Of a DNA stretch of 16,548 nucleotides, positions 7,755 to 14,857 are shown piece after piece. The notes below the pieces were generated by a model that did no database searches, was not told the origin of the DNA, and saw only the letters and a program-made list of their open reading frames with translations. The first letter of the stretch is position 1. Each line of letters starts with the position of its first letter. The DNA is from Comamonas sp. lk (GTDB lineage: Bacteria > Pseudomonadota > Gammaproteobacteria > Burkholderiales > Burkholderiaceae_C), in the NCBI GenBank assembly GCA_945875225.1, contig CAMCJY010000009.1:1-16548 (forward strand). The letters are read 5' to 3'. A program made the position numbers and the translations under genes.

Positions 7755-7854
7755 TTGCACGACGCTTTGTAGGCGTAACAACGCGCCTACCTTGCTACAG
7801 CATGGCAATCTCAGCCTGTACCATGCAGCCGGTGCAGCCGGTACAGCCTGGCAA
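7755..7854. terminator. Convergent gap with two inverted repeats, possible bidirectional terminator
   Basis: Between the convergent kinase and HD-domain genes lie two 7-bp perfect inverted repeats: GTAGGCG (7769-7775) with CGCCTAC (7784-7790, loop 8), and CTGTACC (7816-7822) with GGTACAG (7840-7846, loop 17). A 9-bp tandem repeat, GCAGCCGGT twice (7825-7842), overlaps the loop and arm of the second. Neither hairpin is followed by a good T run, so termination is plausible from position but not proven. Confidence 0.35.
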
Positions 7855-8436
7855 TCAATCCTTAGTCGGCTCTTGCAATATTGCCGGGTCAAACGGCCGG
7901 CGCGCAAACACGGTGCACAAGCGGGGCGCGAAGTGCGCCAGCGGGCGGCTGGGGTAGGCAGGGTCAAACGCCGTCTGGTCATACAGCGCGCAAAAACGCT
8001 GGCAGCTGGCAAACCAAGGGTGCTGGGCGTAGGCCAGGTGACCGTCGTTCGGTTTTCCCAGATGGTGCGCATAAAACTGCATTTGAAACAGGCCGTGCAT
8101 TTCTACCACCCAGGTCACCTCGGCGCGCACATAGGGCCTCAAAATAGCAGCGGCCATTTGCGAATGGTTGTCTGGTGCCAGCACGTCGCCGATGTCGTGC
8201 AAGAGGGCGGCGACCACCATGTCGATGTCTGCGCCATCGTCCTCGGCGCGGCTGGCACTTTGCAGCGAATGCTCCAGGCGGCTGATCTGGTAGCCGGGCA
8301 AGGATTCGCCCAAGTCTTGCAAAGCCGCCAACAGACGATCGGGCAGCGTGCGGATATAGGCCTGCTCAAGTTGGTGCAGCAGCTGGTAGTCCGCTTGCGT
8401 GCCGTCTTGCATTTGGGTGAATGTCACGTGTTGCAT
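7855..8436 (-). CDS. HD-domain (HDIG) protein, PhnZ/TmpB-related
   Basis: A 193-residue single-domain HD protein of the 'predicted HD phosphohydrolase' group (COG4341-like as I recall it). The metal set is complete: His56 (RLEHSLQSA), the paired His80-Asp81 in LLHDIGD, His91 (APDNHS), His114 (EMHGLFQ) and Asp153 (LYDQTAFD). This six-ligand arrangement is that of the mixed-valent di-iron oxygenases PhnZ and TmpB, which cleave C-P bonds of 2-aminoethyl- or 2-trimethylaminoethylphosphonate derivatives, rather than simple hydrolases. The usual partner, a 2-oxoglutarate oxygenase (PhnY/TmpA), is not in the window. It is 63 bp downstream of the MFS gene on the same strand and could be co-transcribed. 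Substrate unknown. Confidence 0.85.
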   Translation of the reverse strand: MQHVTFTQMQDGTQADYQLLHQLEQAYIRTLPDRLLAALQDLGESLPGYQISRLEHSLQSASRAEDDGADIDMVVAALLHDIGDVLAPDNHSQMAAAILRPYVRAEVTWVVEMHGLFQMQFYAHHLGKPNDGHLAYAQHPWFASCQRFCALYDQTAFDPAYPSRPLAHFAPRLCTVFARRPFDPAILQEPTKD

Positions 8437-8499
8437 ACGCGTCTTTCAGGTGGGGGCTGGTCGGTCCAGCGCGATTGTGCACCCGCGCTGGCTTTGCCC
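8437..8499. other. Short gap between MFS and HD-domain genes
   Basis: This 63-bp same-strand gap shows no clear terminator hairpin and no good promoter. On the minus strand an A-rich GAAAGA precedes ATG 8436 as a weak ribosome-binding site. Its shortness favours read-through from the MFS gene. Confidence 0.3.
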
Positions 8500-9759
8500 T
8501 TATTCGGCATCCTGCGGCAAGGCGCGCGGGTCCATTTGCAGGGCCGCTTGGGAGCTGGCGTCCATCATGACGTAGTCTGAGCGCGGCGCGGCGGTCTCAA
8601 TGTGCAGGCTTTGGCCCAACATAAAGTAGCGCACCGTGCCCGCCAGCGCCAGCAGCACCAGCGCAAAGTACAGCATCAGGCTCTCGGGACCCAGGTAGTC
8701 CATCATGCCGCCGGCCATGGTCGGGCCCAGGGTGGCGCCTATGCCGTAGAGCAGCAGCAAGCCGCCGGTGGTTTCCAATACTTTGGAAGGCTCGATCAAG
8801 TCATTGGTGTGCGCCACGCTCAGGCCGTAAATTGAAAACGAAAGCGCGCCGTACAAAATGCCCAACATCACCAACAGGTTTTCATATTCACGGGCCAGGT
8901 AAAAGCCCACGGCGGCCAGCAAAGACGAAATCAGGCAAACCCAGACCAACATCCAGCGCCGGTCGTAGCGGTCGGACAAATGGCCCACCGGGTACTGAAA
9001 TGCGGCGCCGCTCAAAATCGTGGCGGCCATAAAGGTCGCGGTGTGGCTGTCGGTAAAGCCCACCCCTGCACCAAACACATTGCCCAGGCTGTAAAAGGTA
9101 CCGCTGATCAAACCCGCGCCCATGGAGGCGATGGCGCCAATCGGCGAAATAGCAAACAAGCGCACCAGGCTCATGGACGGCGCGTGGGTTTGCTTGGGCT
9201 CGCGGATGGTCGTCATGGTGGTGGGCACCAGGGCGAAGGAAAACAAAATGGAAACAAAAGCAAAAGGCACAAAGCCGAAGCGGTCGCCCGCCAGAATCAG
9301 CCACTGTCCCAGCGCAGTAGACACGCCGGTGACCGCCATATAGGCCGCAAACACCTTGCCCCGGCTTTCGCGCCCGGCCACCACATTGAGCCAACTCTCA
9401 ATCACCATGTACAAGCCCACAATGCACAGCCCGGTGACAAAGCGCAGCAAGCCCCAGAACCAGGGGTTGGTCCACAAAGCATGCAGCACCGGCAGGGCCG
9501 AGGCCACCGAGGCCATAACGGCAAAAGCACGGATATAGCCCACGCGCCGAATCAGGCGGGGGCAGGCATAGGTGCCATAGACAAAACCGGCGAAATAGGC
9601 CGACATAATCATGCCGGTGACCAGGCCCGAGTACTTGGCCAGACCGGCCTGCGCGCCAATAGCCACCGTCAGCAGCGCAATGCCCACGACCAACAGACTG
9701 ACGCCCGACAGCAGGGAAGCCAAGGGTAGCGTCAGCGGGGAAAAACGAGGAAGTTGCAT
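8500..9759 (-). CDS. MFS transporter (YcaD-like)
   Basis: Inner-membrane secondary transporter of the major facilitator superfamily. The 419 residues contain about twelve hydrophobic segments in two halves, with an amphipathic loop near the middle (TTIREPKQTHAPSMS) and a hydrophilic C-terminal tail of about 35 residues. The motif MVIESWLN in the first half and GHLSDRYDRR in the second (a motif A variant) resemble the YcaD-type MFS group. I chose ATG 9759; a GTG at 9774 would add five residues, and neither start has a clear ribosome-binding site. It is divergent from the carnitine-type operon, so it could move one of that pathway's compounds, but known carnitine and betaine carriers belong to the BCCT and ABC families. 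Substrate unknown. Confidence 0.87.
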   Translation of the reverse strand: MQLPRFSPLTLPLASLLSGVSLLVVGIALLTVAIGAQAGLAKYSGLVTGMIMSAYFAGFVYGTYACPRLIRRVGYIRAFAVMASVASALPVLHALWTNPWFWGLLRFVTGLCIVGLYMVIESWLNVVAGRESRGKVFAAYMAVTGVSTALGQWLILAGDRFGFVPFAFVSILFSFALVPTTMTTIREPKQTHAPSMSLVRLFAISPIGAIASMGAGLISGTFYSLGNVFGAGVGFTDSHTATFMAATILSGAAFQYPVGHLSDRYDRRWMLVWVCLISSLLAAVGFYLAREYENLLVMLGILYGALSFSIYGLSVAHTNDLIEPSKVLETTGGLLLLYGIGATLGPTMAGGMMDYLGPESLMLYFALVLLALAGTVRYFMLGQSLHIETAAPRSDYVMMDASSQAALQMDPRALPQDAE

Positions 9760-9992
9760 AGAAAAAGCGAGCACAGGCGATCGCGAGACAGCGAAGCCTC
9801 AATGGTGACACAGCCGCGCAAGGCCCAGCCCCCAAAAGGCGACGTATTGCGCGCTAAGCAGGACAATTCTTTCGATTGGCGCAGCAAAAAACGGGAAGGT
9901 GCGCCAGGTCGCTTTTGGCGGAAAATGCGTTGCACCTTTAGCACCCCGGTGCACACAGTCGCCCTACAGTGGCAGTTAAACGGAAACCCTGT
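9760..9992. promoter_or_regulatory. Divergent control region upstream of the carnitine-type operon
   Basis: This 233-bp region between the divergent MFS gene and the aldolase-like gene is the only gap large enough to carry the operon promoter. It holds a cluster of GGTGC/GCACC elements: GGTGC at 9898-9902, GCACC at 9932-9936 and 9941-9945, and GGTGC at 9948-9952. These form a 7-bp inverted repeat AAGGTGC/GCACCTT (9896-9902 and 9932-9938) and a compact GCACC-CC-GGTGC hairpin (9941-9952). Such symmetry suits an operator. No strong -35/-10 pair is evident. Small frames crossing it have poor ribosome-binding sites and unremarkable sequence. Confidence 0.4.
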
Positions 9993-10736
9993 ATGCCCCC
10001 TCAAGCCCTGCTGACCCAAGCGCGCATCGACCTCGCCGCTGCCTTTCGCTGGGCCGCGCGCTGGGATATGCATGAGTCCATCGCCAACCACTTCAGCCTG
10101 GCAGTCTCCGAAGGCGGCAAGCAGTTTTTGCTCAACCCGGTGGGCAGCCATTTTTCACGCATCCGCGCCAGCGACCTGCTGCTGCTTGATGCGGACCCTA
10201 GCGGCCAAGATATCGCCGCGCTGGGCGCCGACCCCACCGCCTGGAACCTGCATGCCACGCTGCACCAGCGCCTGCCGCAAGCGCGCTGCATCTTGCACAC
10301 CCACATGCCCTATGCCACCGCGCTGTGCTGCCTGCAAGATTTTCAATGGCTGGCACTCGACCAAAACGCCTGCCGCTTTTATGGCCGCATCGCCTATGAC
10401 CGGCATTACGCGGGCATGGCACTGGATGCGTCCGAAGGCGAGCGCGTCGCCGCCCTGATGCAAGACGGCAAAAGCGTGCTCTTTCTGGGCAACCACGGCG
10501 TGATGGTCATAGGCCCTAGCGTGGCCCAAGCCCTGGACGAACTCTATTACCTGGAAAAAGCCGCCAAAGTGCAAGTGCTGGCCTTGTCCACCGGCCGGCC
10601 GCTGGCCCTGATACCGGACGCGGTGGCGCGCCAGGCCTGCGCCCAATGGAACGATTACCCTACCGACTCCTGCGCCTTGCATTTGCAGGCGCTCAAAGCC
10701 ATCCTTGACCTCGAAGAAACGGACTACGCACTATGA
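9993..10736 (+). CDS. Class II aldolase/adducin-family protein
   Basis: A 247-residue cytoplasmic protein of the class II aldolase/adducin fold, first gene of the carnitine-type run. Metal-binding residues are visible: the His pair in LHTHMPYATAL (His102, His104) and the later His in GNHGVMVIG (His168). The glutamate that acts as catalytic base in L-fuculose-phosphate aldolase (Glu73, in EWRFH) corresponds here to Ala83 (AWNLH), as in adducin-like members, so classical aldol cleavage is doubtful. ATG 9993 is preferred; the frame extends to a GTG at 9969 whose residues look unconserved. Its stop overlaps the cdhC start (ATGA), implying translational coupling. A role in carnitine breakdown is not part of the described pathway. 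Confidence 0.87.
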   Translation: MPPQALLTQARIDLAAAFRWAARWDMHESIANHFSLAVSEGGKQFLLNPVGSHFSRIRASDLLLLDADPSGQDIAALGADPTAWNLHATLHQRLPQARCILHTHMPYATALCCLQDFQWLALDQNACRFYGRIAYDRHYAGMALDASEGERVAALMQDGKSVLFLGNHGVMVIGPSVAQALDELYYLEKAAKVQVLALSTGRPLALIPDAVARQACAQWNDYPTDSCALHLQALKAILDLEETDYAL

Positions 10737-11620
10737 ACCCCAACGTCATCATCACCTGCGCCCTGACTGGAGCCGGCGACACCGTCGGCAAACACCCGGC
10801 CATCCCCGTTACGCCCACGCAAATCGCTGCAGCGGCGGTGGAAGCGGCCAAGGCCGGCGCCACCGTGGTGCACTGCCATGTGCGTAACCCCGAGAACGGC
10901 AAATTCAGCCGTGACCCGGCGCTGTACGCCGAAGTGATGGACCGCATCCGCGAATCGGGGGTAGATGTCATCGTCAACCTGACAGCGGGCATGGGCGGCG
11001 ACCTGGAAATCGGACCTGGCGAGCACCCTACGCAGTTTGGCCCCAACACCGACCTGATAGGGCCCATGGCGCGCCTGATCCATGTGGAGCAACTGCTGCC
11101 CGAAATTTGCACCCTGGACTGCGGCACGCTCAACTTCGGCGATGGTGACACTATTTACGTTTCCACCCCCATGGCCCTGCGCGCCGGCGCCAAGCGCATT
11201 ACCGAGCTAGGCGTGAAAGCCGAGCTCGAAATCTTTGACACCGGCCACCTCTGGTTTGCCAAGCAAATGATCAAAGAAGGCCTACTGGAGAACCCGCTGT
11301 TCCAACTCTGCCTGGGCATTCCCTGGGGCGCACCGGCGGACACCACCACCATGAAAGCCATGGTGGACAACCTGCCGCCAGGCGCGGTGTGGTCGGCTTT
11401 TGGCATTGGGCGCTCGCAAATGCCCATGCTGGCGCAGTCGGTGATTTTGGGCGGCAATGTGCGCGTAGGTCTGGAAGACAACCTCTGGCTGGACAAAGGC
11501 GTTCCCGCCAGCAATGGCTCGCTGACCGAGCGCGCGGTGGAAATCATCACCCGCCTGGGCGGCAAGCCCATGACGCCGGCCGAAGGCCGCGTCGCCATGG
11601 GCCTGAAAAAGCGCGGATAA
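10733..11620 (+). CDS. cdhC: 3-dehydrocarnitine cleavage enzyme (BKACE family, DUF849)
   Basis: Member of the beta-keto acid cleavage enzymes: Zn-dependent condensation of a beta-keto acid with acetyl-CoA giving acetoacetate and a new acyl-CoA. In carnitine breakdown, 3-dehydrocarnitine plus acetyl-CoA yields betainyl-CoA plus acetoacetate. The 295 residues show the zinc pair in VHCHVRNP (His47, His49), NLTAGMGGD (82-90), the long conserved block LDCGTLNFGDGD (128-139) and the third zinc ligand in VGLEDNLW (Glu248). The sequence closely resembles the CdhC enzymes of pseudomonads as I remember them, and the adjacency to a carnitine dehydrogenase fixes the likely substrate. ATG overlaps the upstream stop by four bases. 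Confidence 0.92.
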   Translation: MNPNVIITCALTGAGDTVGKHPAIPVTPTQIAAAAVEAAKAGATVVHCHVRNPENGKFSRDPALYAEVMDRIRESGVDVIVNLTAGMGGDLEIGPGEHPTQFGPNTDLIGPMARLIHVEQLLPEICTLDCGTLNFGDGDTIYVSTPMALRAGAKRITELGVKAELEIFDTGHLWFAKQMIKEGLLENPLFQLCLGIPWGAPADTTTMKAMVDNLPPGAVWSAFGIGRSQMPMLAQSVILGGNVRVGLEDNLWLDKGVPASNGSLTERAVEIITRLGGKPMTPAEGRVAMGLKKRG

Positions 11621-11623
11621 ACC

Positions 11624-11628
11624 AAGGA
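11624..11628 (+). promoter_or_regulatory. Ribosome-binding site of cdhA
   Basis: AAGGA, five bases before ATG 11634, is the clearest Shine-Dalgarno sequence of the operon. It lies in the 13-bp gap after the cdhC stop, and supports ATG 11634 as the start. It suggests strong independent initiation on the dehydrogenase, whereas neighbouring genes rely on overlap or very short gaps. Confidence 0.7.
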
Positions 11629-11633
11629 AAACT

Positions 11634-12599
11634 ATGTCGTTTGTTACTGAAATCAAGACCTTTGCCGCATTGGGCACCGGCGTGATCGGCAGCGGCTGGG
11701 TGGCGCGCGCGCTGGCCCACGGCCTGGATGTGATCGCCTGGGACCCGGCCCCCGGCGCCGAAGCCGCCCTGCGCGAGCGCACCGCAAAAGCTTGGGGCGC
11801 GCTCACGGCCCAAGGCCTGGCGCCAGGCGCTTCGCAGTCGCGCCTGAAGTTTGTCGCCACGGTAGAAGAATGTGTGGCGCAGGCCGACTTCATCCAAGAA
11901 AGCGCGCCCGAGCGCCAGGACTTGAAGCTGGCGCTGCATGCACAAATCACCGCCGCCGCGCGCCCCGATGTACTGATTGGTTCAAGCACCTCCGGCCTTT
12001 TGCCCAGTGATTTTTATGCCAGAGCCAAGCACCCCGAGCGCTGCGTGGTGGGCCACCCGTTTAACCCGGTGTATTTGCTGCCTTTGGTCGAAGTAGTGGG
12101 CGGCGTTAATACGGCGCCCGAAGCGATACAAGCAGCCATGCAGGTCTACCGCTCTTTGAGCATGCGCCCTTTGCATGTGCGCAAAGAAGTGCCCGGCTTT
12201 ATCGCCGACCGCCTGTTAGAGGCCATGTGGCGCGAGTCGCTGCATCTGGTCAACGACGGCGTGGCCACCACCGGCGAGATTGACGACGCCATCCGCTTTG
12301 GTGCCGGTATGCGCTGGTCGTTTATGGGCAGTTTTTTGATTTACACCCTGGCCGGTGGCGACGCGGGTATGCGCCACTTTATGGCGCAGTTCGGCCCGGC
12401 ACTCAAACTGCCCTGGACCAAGCTGGAAGCGCCCGAGCTGACCGACAGCTTGCTCGACGCCGTAGCCGATGGCAGCGAAGTGCAACTCGACGGGCGCAGC
12501 ATCGCCGACTGGGAGCGCTACCGCGACGACTGCCTGATGGCGGTACAAGCGGCGGTTAAAGCCACCAAACTCAAACACGGTATTGCACCCGATGCCTGA
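11634..12599 (+). CDS. cdhA: L-carnitine dehydrogenase
   Basis: NAD-dependent oxidation of L-carnitine to 3-dehydrocarnitine (EC 1.1.1.108), cytoplasmic, first step of aerobic carnitine use. The 321-residue protein has the 3-hydroxyacyl-CoA dehydrogenase fold: a Rossmann motif GTGVIG (14-19), Ser118 in GSSTSG, and the His-Glu dyad His141 (GHPFNPVYLLP) and Glu153 (LVEVVGG), 12 residues apart as in the family. The C-terminal domain begins near 185 with PGFIADRLLEAMWRES; the position that is Asn in acyl-CoA-specific relatives (IVNRLL) is Asp192 here, consistent with a free amine-acid substrate. The sequence is very close to characterised Pseudomonas-type carnitine dehydrogenases from memory. It overlaps the thioesterase start by 8 bp. 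Fusion forms (dehydrogenase plus thioesterase) exist elsewhere; here they are separate genes. Confidence 0.93.
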   Translation: MSFVTEIKTFAALGTGVIGSGWVARALAHGLDVIAWDPAPGAEAALRERTAKAWGALTAQGLAPGASQSRLKFVATVEECVAQADFIQESAPERQDLKLALHAQITAAARPDVLIGSSTSGLLPSDFYARAKHPERCVVGHPFNPVYLLPLVEVVGGVNTAPEAIQAAMQVYRSLSMRPLHVRKEVPGFIADRLLEAMWRESLHLVNDGVATTGEIDDAIRFGAGMRWSFMGSFLIYTLAGGDAGMRHFMAQFGPALKLPWTKLEAPELTDSLLDAVADGSEVQLDGRSIADWERYRDDCLMAVQAAVKATKLKHGIAPDA

Positions 12600-13077
12600 G
12601 ACCTTACTCACCTTCGAAACCCCGGTCGTGAGCGACTGGGTGGACTTCAACGGCCATTTGCGCGATGGCTTTTACATGGTCTTGTTCAGCTACGGTGTCG
12701 ATGGCCTGATGGACCAGATCGGCCTAGACGCCGCCGGACGCCAAACCACCGGGCACTCCCTCTTTACCCTGGAAGCGCACGTGAATTTTTTGCATGAGGT
12801 CAAGCTCGGCGCCCAGGTGCAGGTGTATTGCCAGGTACTGGGCCATGACGCCAAACGCCTGCATGTCGGGCTGGCCTTGCACATCAAAGGCAATGCCACC
12901 GTGATGGCCTACAGCGAGCAAATGCTGCTGAGCGTGGACATGGATGGGCCGCGTGCCAGCCCCTTTGTCCCGAACGTGGCAGCGCGGGTGCAGATGCTGG
13001 CCACAGCGCAGCGCAGCCTGCCCCGTCCGCCCTATGTGGGGCGGGTAATCAGCCTGCCTGCGGCCAAAACTGCCTAG
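12592..13077 (+). CDS. cdhB: Betainyl-CoA thioesterase (hot-dog fold)
   Basis: A 161-residue acyl-CoA thioesterase of the 4-hydroxybenzoyl-CoA thioesterase type. Placed directly after the carnitine dehydrogenase, it most likely hydrolyses betainyl-CoA to glycine betaine and CoA. The hot-dog signature is at the N-terminus: DWVDFNGHLRDGFY (15-28), with Asp18 as the usual catalytic acid. HVNFLHEVKLGAQV (about 61-74) is the following strand and turn typical of the fold. ATG 12592 lies inside the end of cdhA (8-bp overlap, different frame), so translation is coupled. A TTG at 12583 would add three residues and is not needed. A paralogue lies two genes downstream, so which of the two handles betainyl-CoA is inferred from position. 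Confidence 0.85.
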   Translation: MPETLLTFETPVVSDWVDFNGHLRDGFYMVLFSYGVDGLMDQIGLDAAGRQTTGHSLFTLEAHVNFLHEVKLGAQVQVYCQVLGHDAKRLHVGLALHIKGNATVMAYSEQMLLSVDMDGPRASPFVPNVAARVQMLATAQRSLPRPPYVGRVISLPAAKTA

Positions 13078-13080
13078 GCC

Positions 13081-14175
13081 ATGGCCGCCGCCGCCACACT
13101 ACCGCAGCGCATGCACGGTGTGCTGCTGACCGGGTTGGGCGGTCCCGAGCAATTGCAAGACCGCGAGGACCTGCCCGTGCCGCTGCCGCGTGCGGGGGAG
13201 GTGCTGATCCGCGTGACGGCCAGTTCGGTGAACAACACCGACATCAATACCCGCGTGGGCTGGTACTCCAAGACCGTGGACGGGCCAACGCAACACGCAT
13301 GGGTGGGCTTTGATGCCGCCACGGACGCAGCGCCTGGCTGGGGCGGCGCGGCCTTGCAGTTTCCGCGCATCCAGGGCGCAGATTGCTGCGGGCATATCGT
13401 GGCCGTAGGTGCGGGCGTGGACAGCACGCGGATAGGCCAACGCGTGCTGGTGCGCCCAGTGCTGCGCAAAGCCGGTGCGGGGCTGTATGACTTTGACTAT
13501 TTCGGCTCGGAATGCGACGGTGGATTTGCACAGTACACGCGCGTGGCCGCCAGCGCCGCCATGGCAGTGCAAAGCACATTAAGCGATACCGAACTGGCCT
13601 GCCTGCCCTGTGCCTATTCCACCGCCGAAAACCTGCTGACCCGCGCCGGCGTAAAAGCCGGCGAGCGCCTGCTGATTACCGGCGCATCCGGTGGTGTGGG
13701 CAGTGCGGCGGTACAACTGGCACGCTTGCGCGGCGCACAAGTCATTGCGCAAGCAGCCAGCAGCAAACACGCCGCCTTAAAAGCCATTGGCGCGCAACAT
13801 ACCCTGGCCCGCAATGCCGATGTGCTGCAGTCCCTGGGCAAAGACAGCGTGGCGGTGGTGATCGACTTGATCGGCGGGCCGGCCTGGCCTGCGCTGCTAG
13901 ACGTCTTGCAGCGCGGCGGGCGCTATGCCACAGCCGGGGCGATCGCCGGGCCCTTGGTGACTTTAGATTTGCGCACGCTCTACCTCAAAGATTTGCAACT
14001 GCTGGGCTGCACCTGGCAAGATGACGCGGTGTTTGAACAATTGCTAGGCTATGTGGAGCGCGGCGAACTTGTCCCGCTCTTGGCGCGCACTTACGATTTA
14101 CGCGACATGGCGCAAGCGCAAGCCGAGTTTGTAGCCAAGCGCTTTGTGGGCAAGATCGCGCTGAAAATTCCTTGA
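13081..14175 (+). CDS. Medium-chain dehydrogenase/reductase, quinone oxidoreductase-like
   Basis: A 364-residue NAD(P)H-dependent oxidoreductase of the MDR superfamily. It has the N-terminal GroES-like domain (about 11-165) with NNTDINTR (51-58) and GADCCGHIVAVG (99-110), and a Rossmann domain starting with ITGASGGVGSAAVQLA (199-214). The block FGSECDGGFAQY (141-152) is typical of this subgroup. I see no four-cysteine structural zinc loop, and catalytic zinc ligands are uncertain, so it is closer to quinone/enoyl reductases than to zinc alcohol dehydrogenases. It starts 3 bp after the thioesterase stop, so it belongs to the operon. Its reaction is unknown; crotonobetaine-type double-bond reduction or aldehyde/alcohol interconversion are guesses. 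ATG 13111 (MHGVLLTG) is an alternative start. Confidence 0.85.
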   Translation: MAAAATLPQRMHGVLLTGLGGPEQLQDREDLPVPLPRAGEVLIRVTASSVNNTDINTRVGWYSKTVDGPTQHAWVGFDAATDAAPGWGGAALQFPRIQGADCCGHIVAVGAGVDSTRIGQRVLVRPVLRKAGAGLYDFDYFGSECDGGFAQYTRVAASAAMAVQSTLSDTELACLPCAYSTAENLLTRAGVKAGERLLITGASGGVGSAAVQLARLRGAQVIAQAASSKHAALKAIGAQHTLARNADVLQSLGKDSVAVVIDLIGGPAWPALLDVLQRGGRYATAGAIAGPLVTLDLRTLYLKDLQLLGCTWQDDAVFEQLLGYVERGELVPLLARTYDLRDMAQAQAEFVAKRFVGKIALKIP

Positions 14176-14232
14176 GCGCACCTTCGCGCATCGCTTATCC
14201 GCCATTGATCACCCCCTGTAACGATTCACAAC

Positions 14233-14793
14233 ATGTCCAGCCCACCCCAACGCCTGAGCACACCCCTGGAAGGCACCCCCGCCAAAACCTGGGATGCCAG
14301 CGCCGCGATTGCGGCGCCCCTGTGTTTGCACCAGCCGCGTGTCCTAGCCGAGTGGGTGGACTACAACGGGCATATGAGCGAGTCCTGTTTTTTGCTGGTG
14401 TTCGGTGATAACTCGGATGCGTATTTCCGCTATATCGGCATTGACGAAAGCTACCGCGATGTGGACAACAAATCGTTTTACACCGTGCAAACCCATATTC
14501 ACAATATCCGCGAAGTGGCCGAGGGCGCGCCTTTGCGCCTGACGCTGCAGGTGCTGGACATGGACGACAAGCGCATGCATATTTTTCATGCGATGTACCA
14601 CGGCACAGACGGCCATTTGCTAGCCACCGGCGAGCAAATGCTGGTGCATGTGGACATGCGCCAAGGCCGGGCGGCGCCTATGCCGGACGCTGTGTACCAG
14701 CGCGTGGCCGCCGTGCACCGCGCGCACCGTGCCCTGCCCCGCCCCGCGCAGGCCGGACAGCCCCTGGGTATTCGCCGCAAACCAGCGGCATGA
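14233..14793 (+). CDS. Second hot-dog acyl-CoA thioesterase
   Basis: A 186-residue thioesterase paralogous to the one at 12592. Its core motif is EWVDYNGHMSES (40-51) with Asp43 as the probable catalytic residue, followed by FYTVQTHIHNIREVAEGAPL and later HMDDKRMH-like and LATGEQMLVHVDM blocks that parallel the first thioesterase. It differs by an extra N-terminal segment of about 25 residues rich in Pro and Ala. No clear ribosome-binding site precedes ATG 14233; the gap to the upstream gene is 57 bp. Two related thioesterases in one pathway suggest two CoA ester substrates; carnitinyl-CoA and betainyl-CoA are the natural pair, but this is inference. This copy could equally be the true betainyl-CoA thioesterase. 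Confidence 0.83.
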   Translation: MSSPPQRLSTPLEGTPAKTWDASAAIAAPLCLHQPRVLAEWVDYNGHMSESCFLLVFGDNSDAYFRYIGIDESYRDVDNKSFYTVQTHIHNIREVAEGAPLRLTLQVLDMDDKRMHIFHAMYHGTDGHLLATGEQMLVHVDMRQGRAAPMPDAVYQRVAAVHRAHRALPRPAQAGQPLGIRRKPAA

Positions 14794-14857
14794 ATAGGCC
14801 TAGCCGCCGTTTATGCTATTCAACGAAAAGTAACGCATCCCTGCTAAAAGGCCCCCC

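Noticed and set aside
9802..10014. 70-codon frame across the control region and the aldolase start
   Set aside because: Starts with an ATG lacking a ribosome-binding site, basic low-information sequence, and overlaps the well-supported aldolase start.
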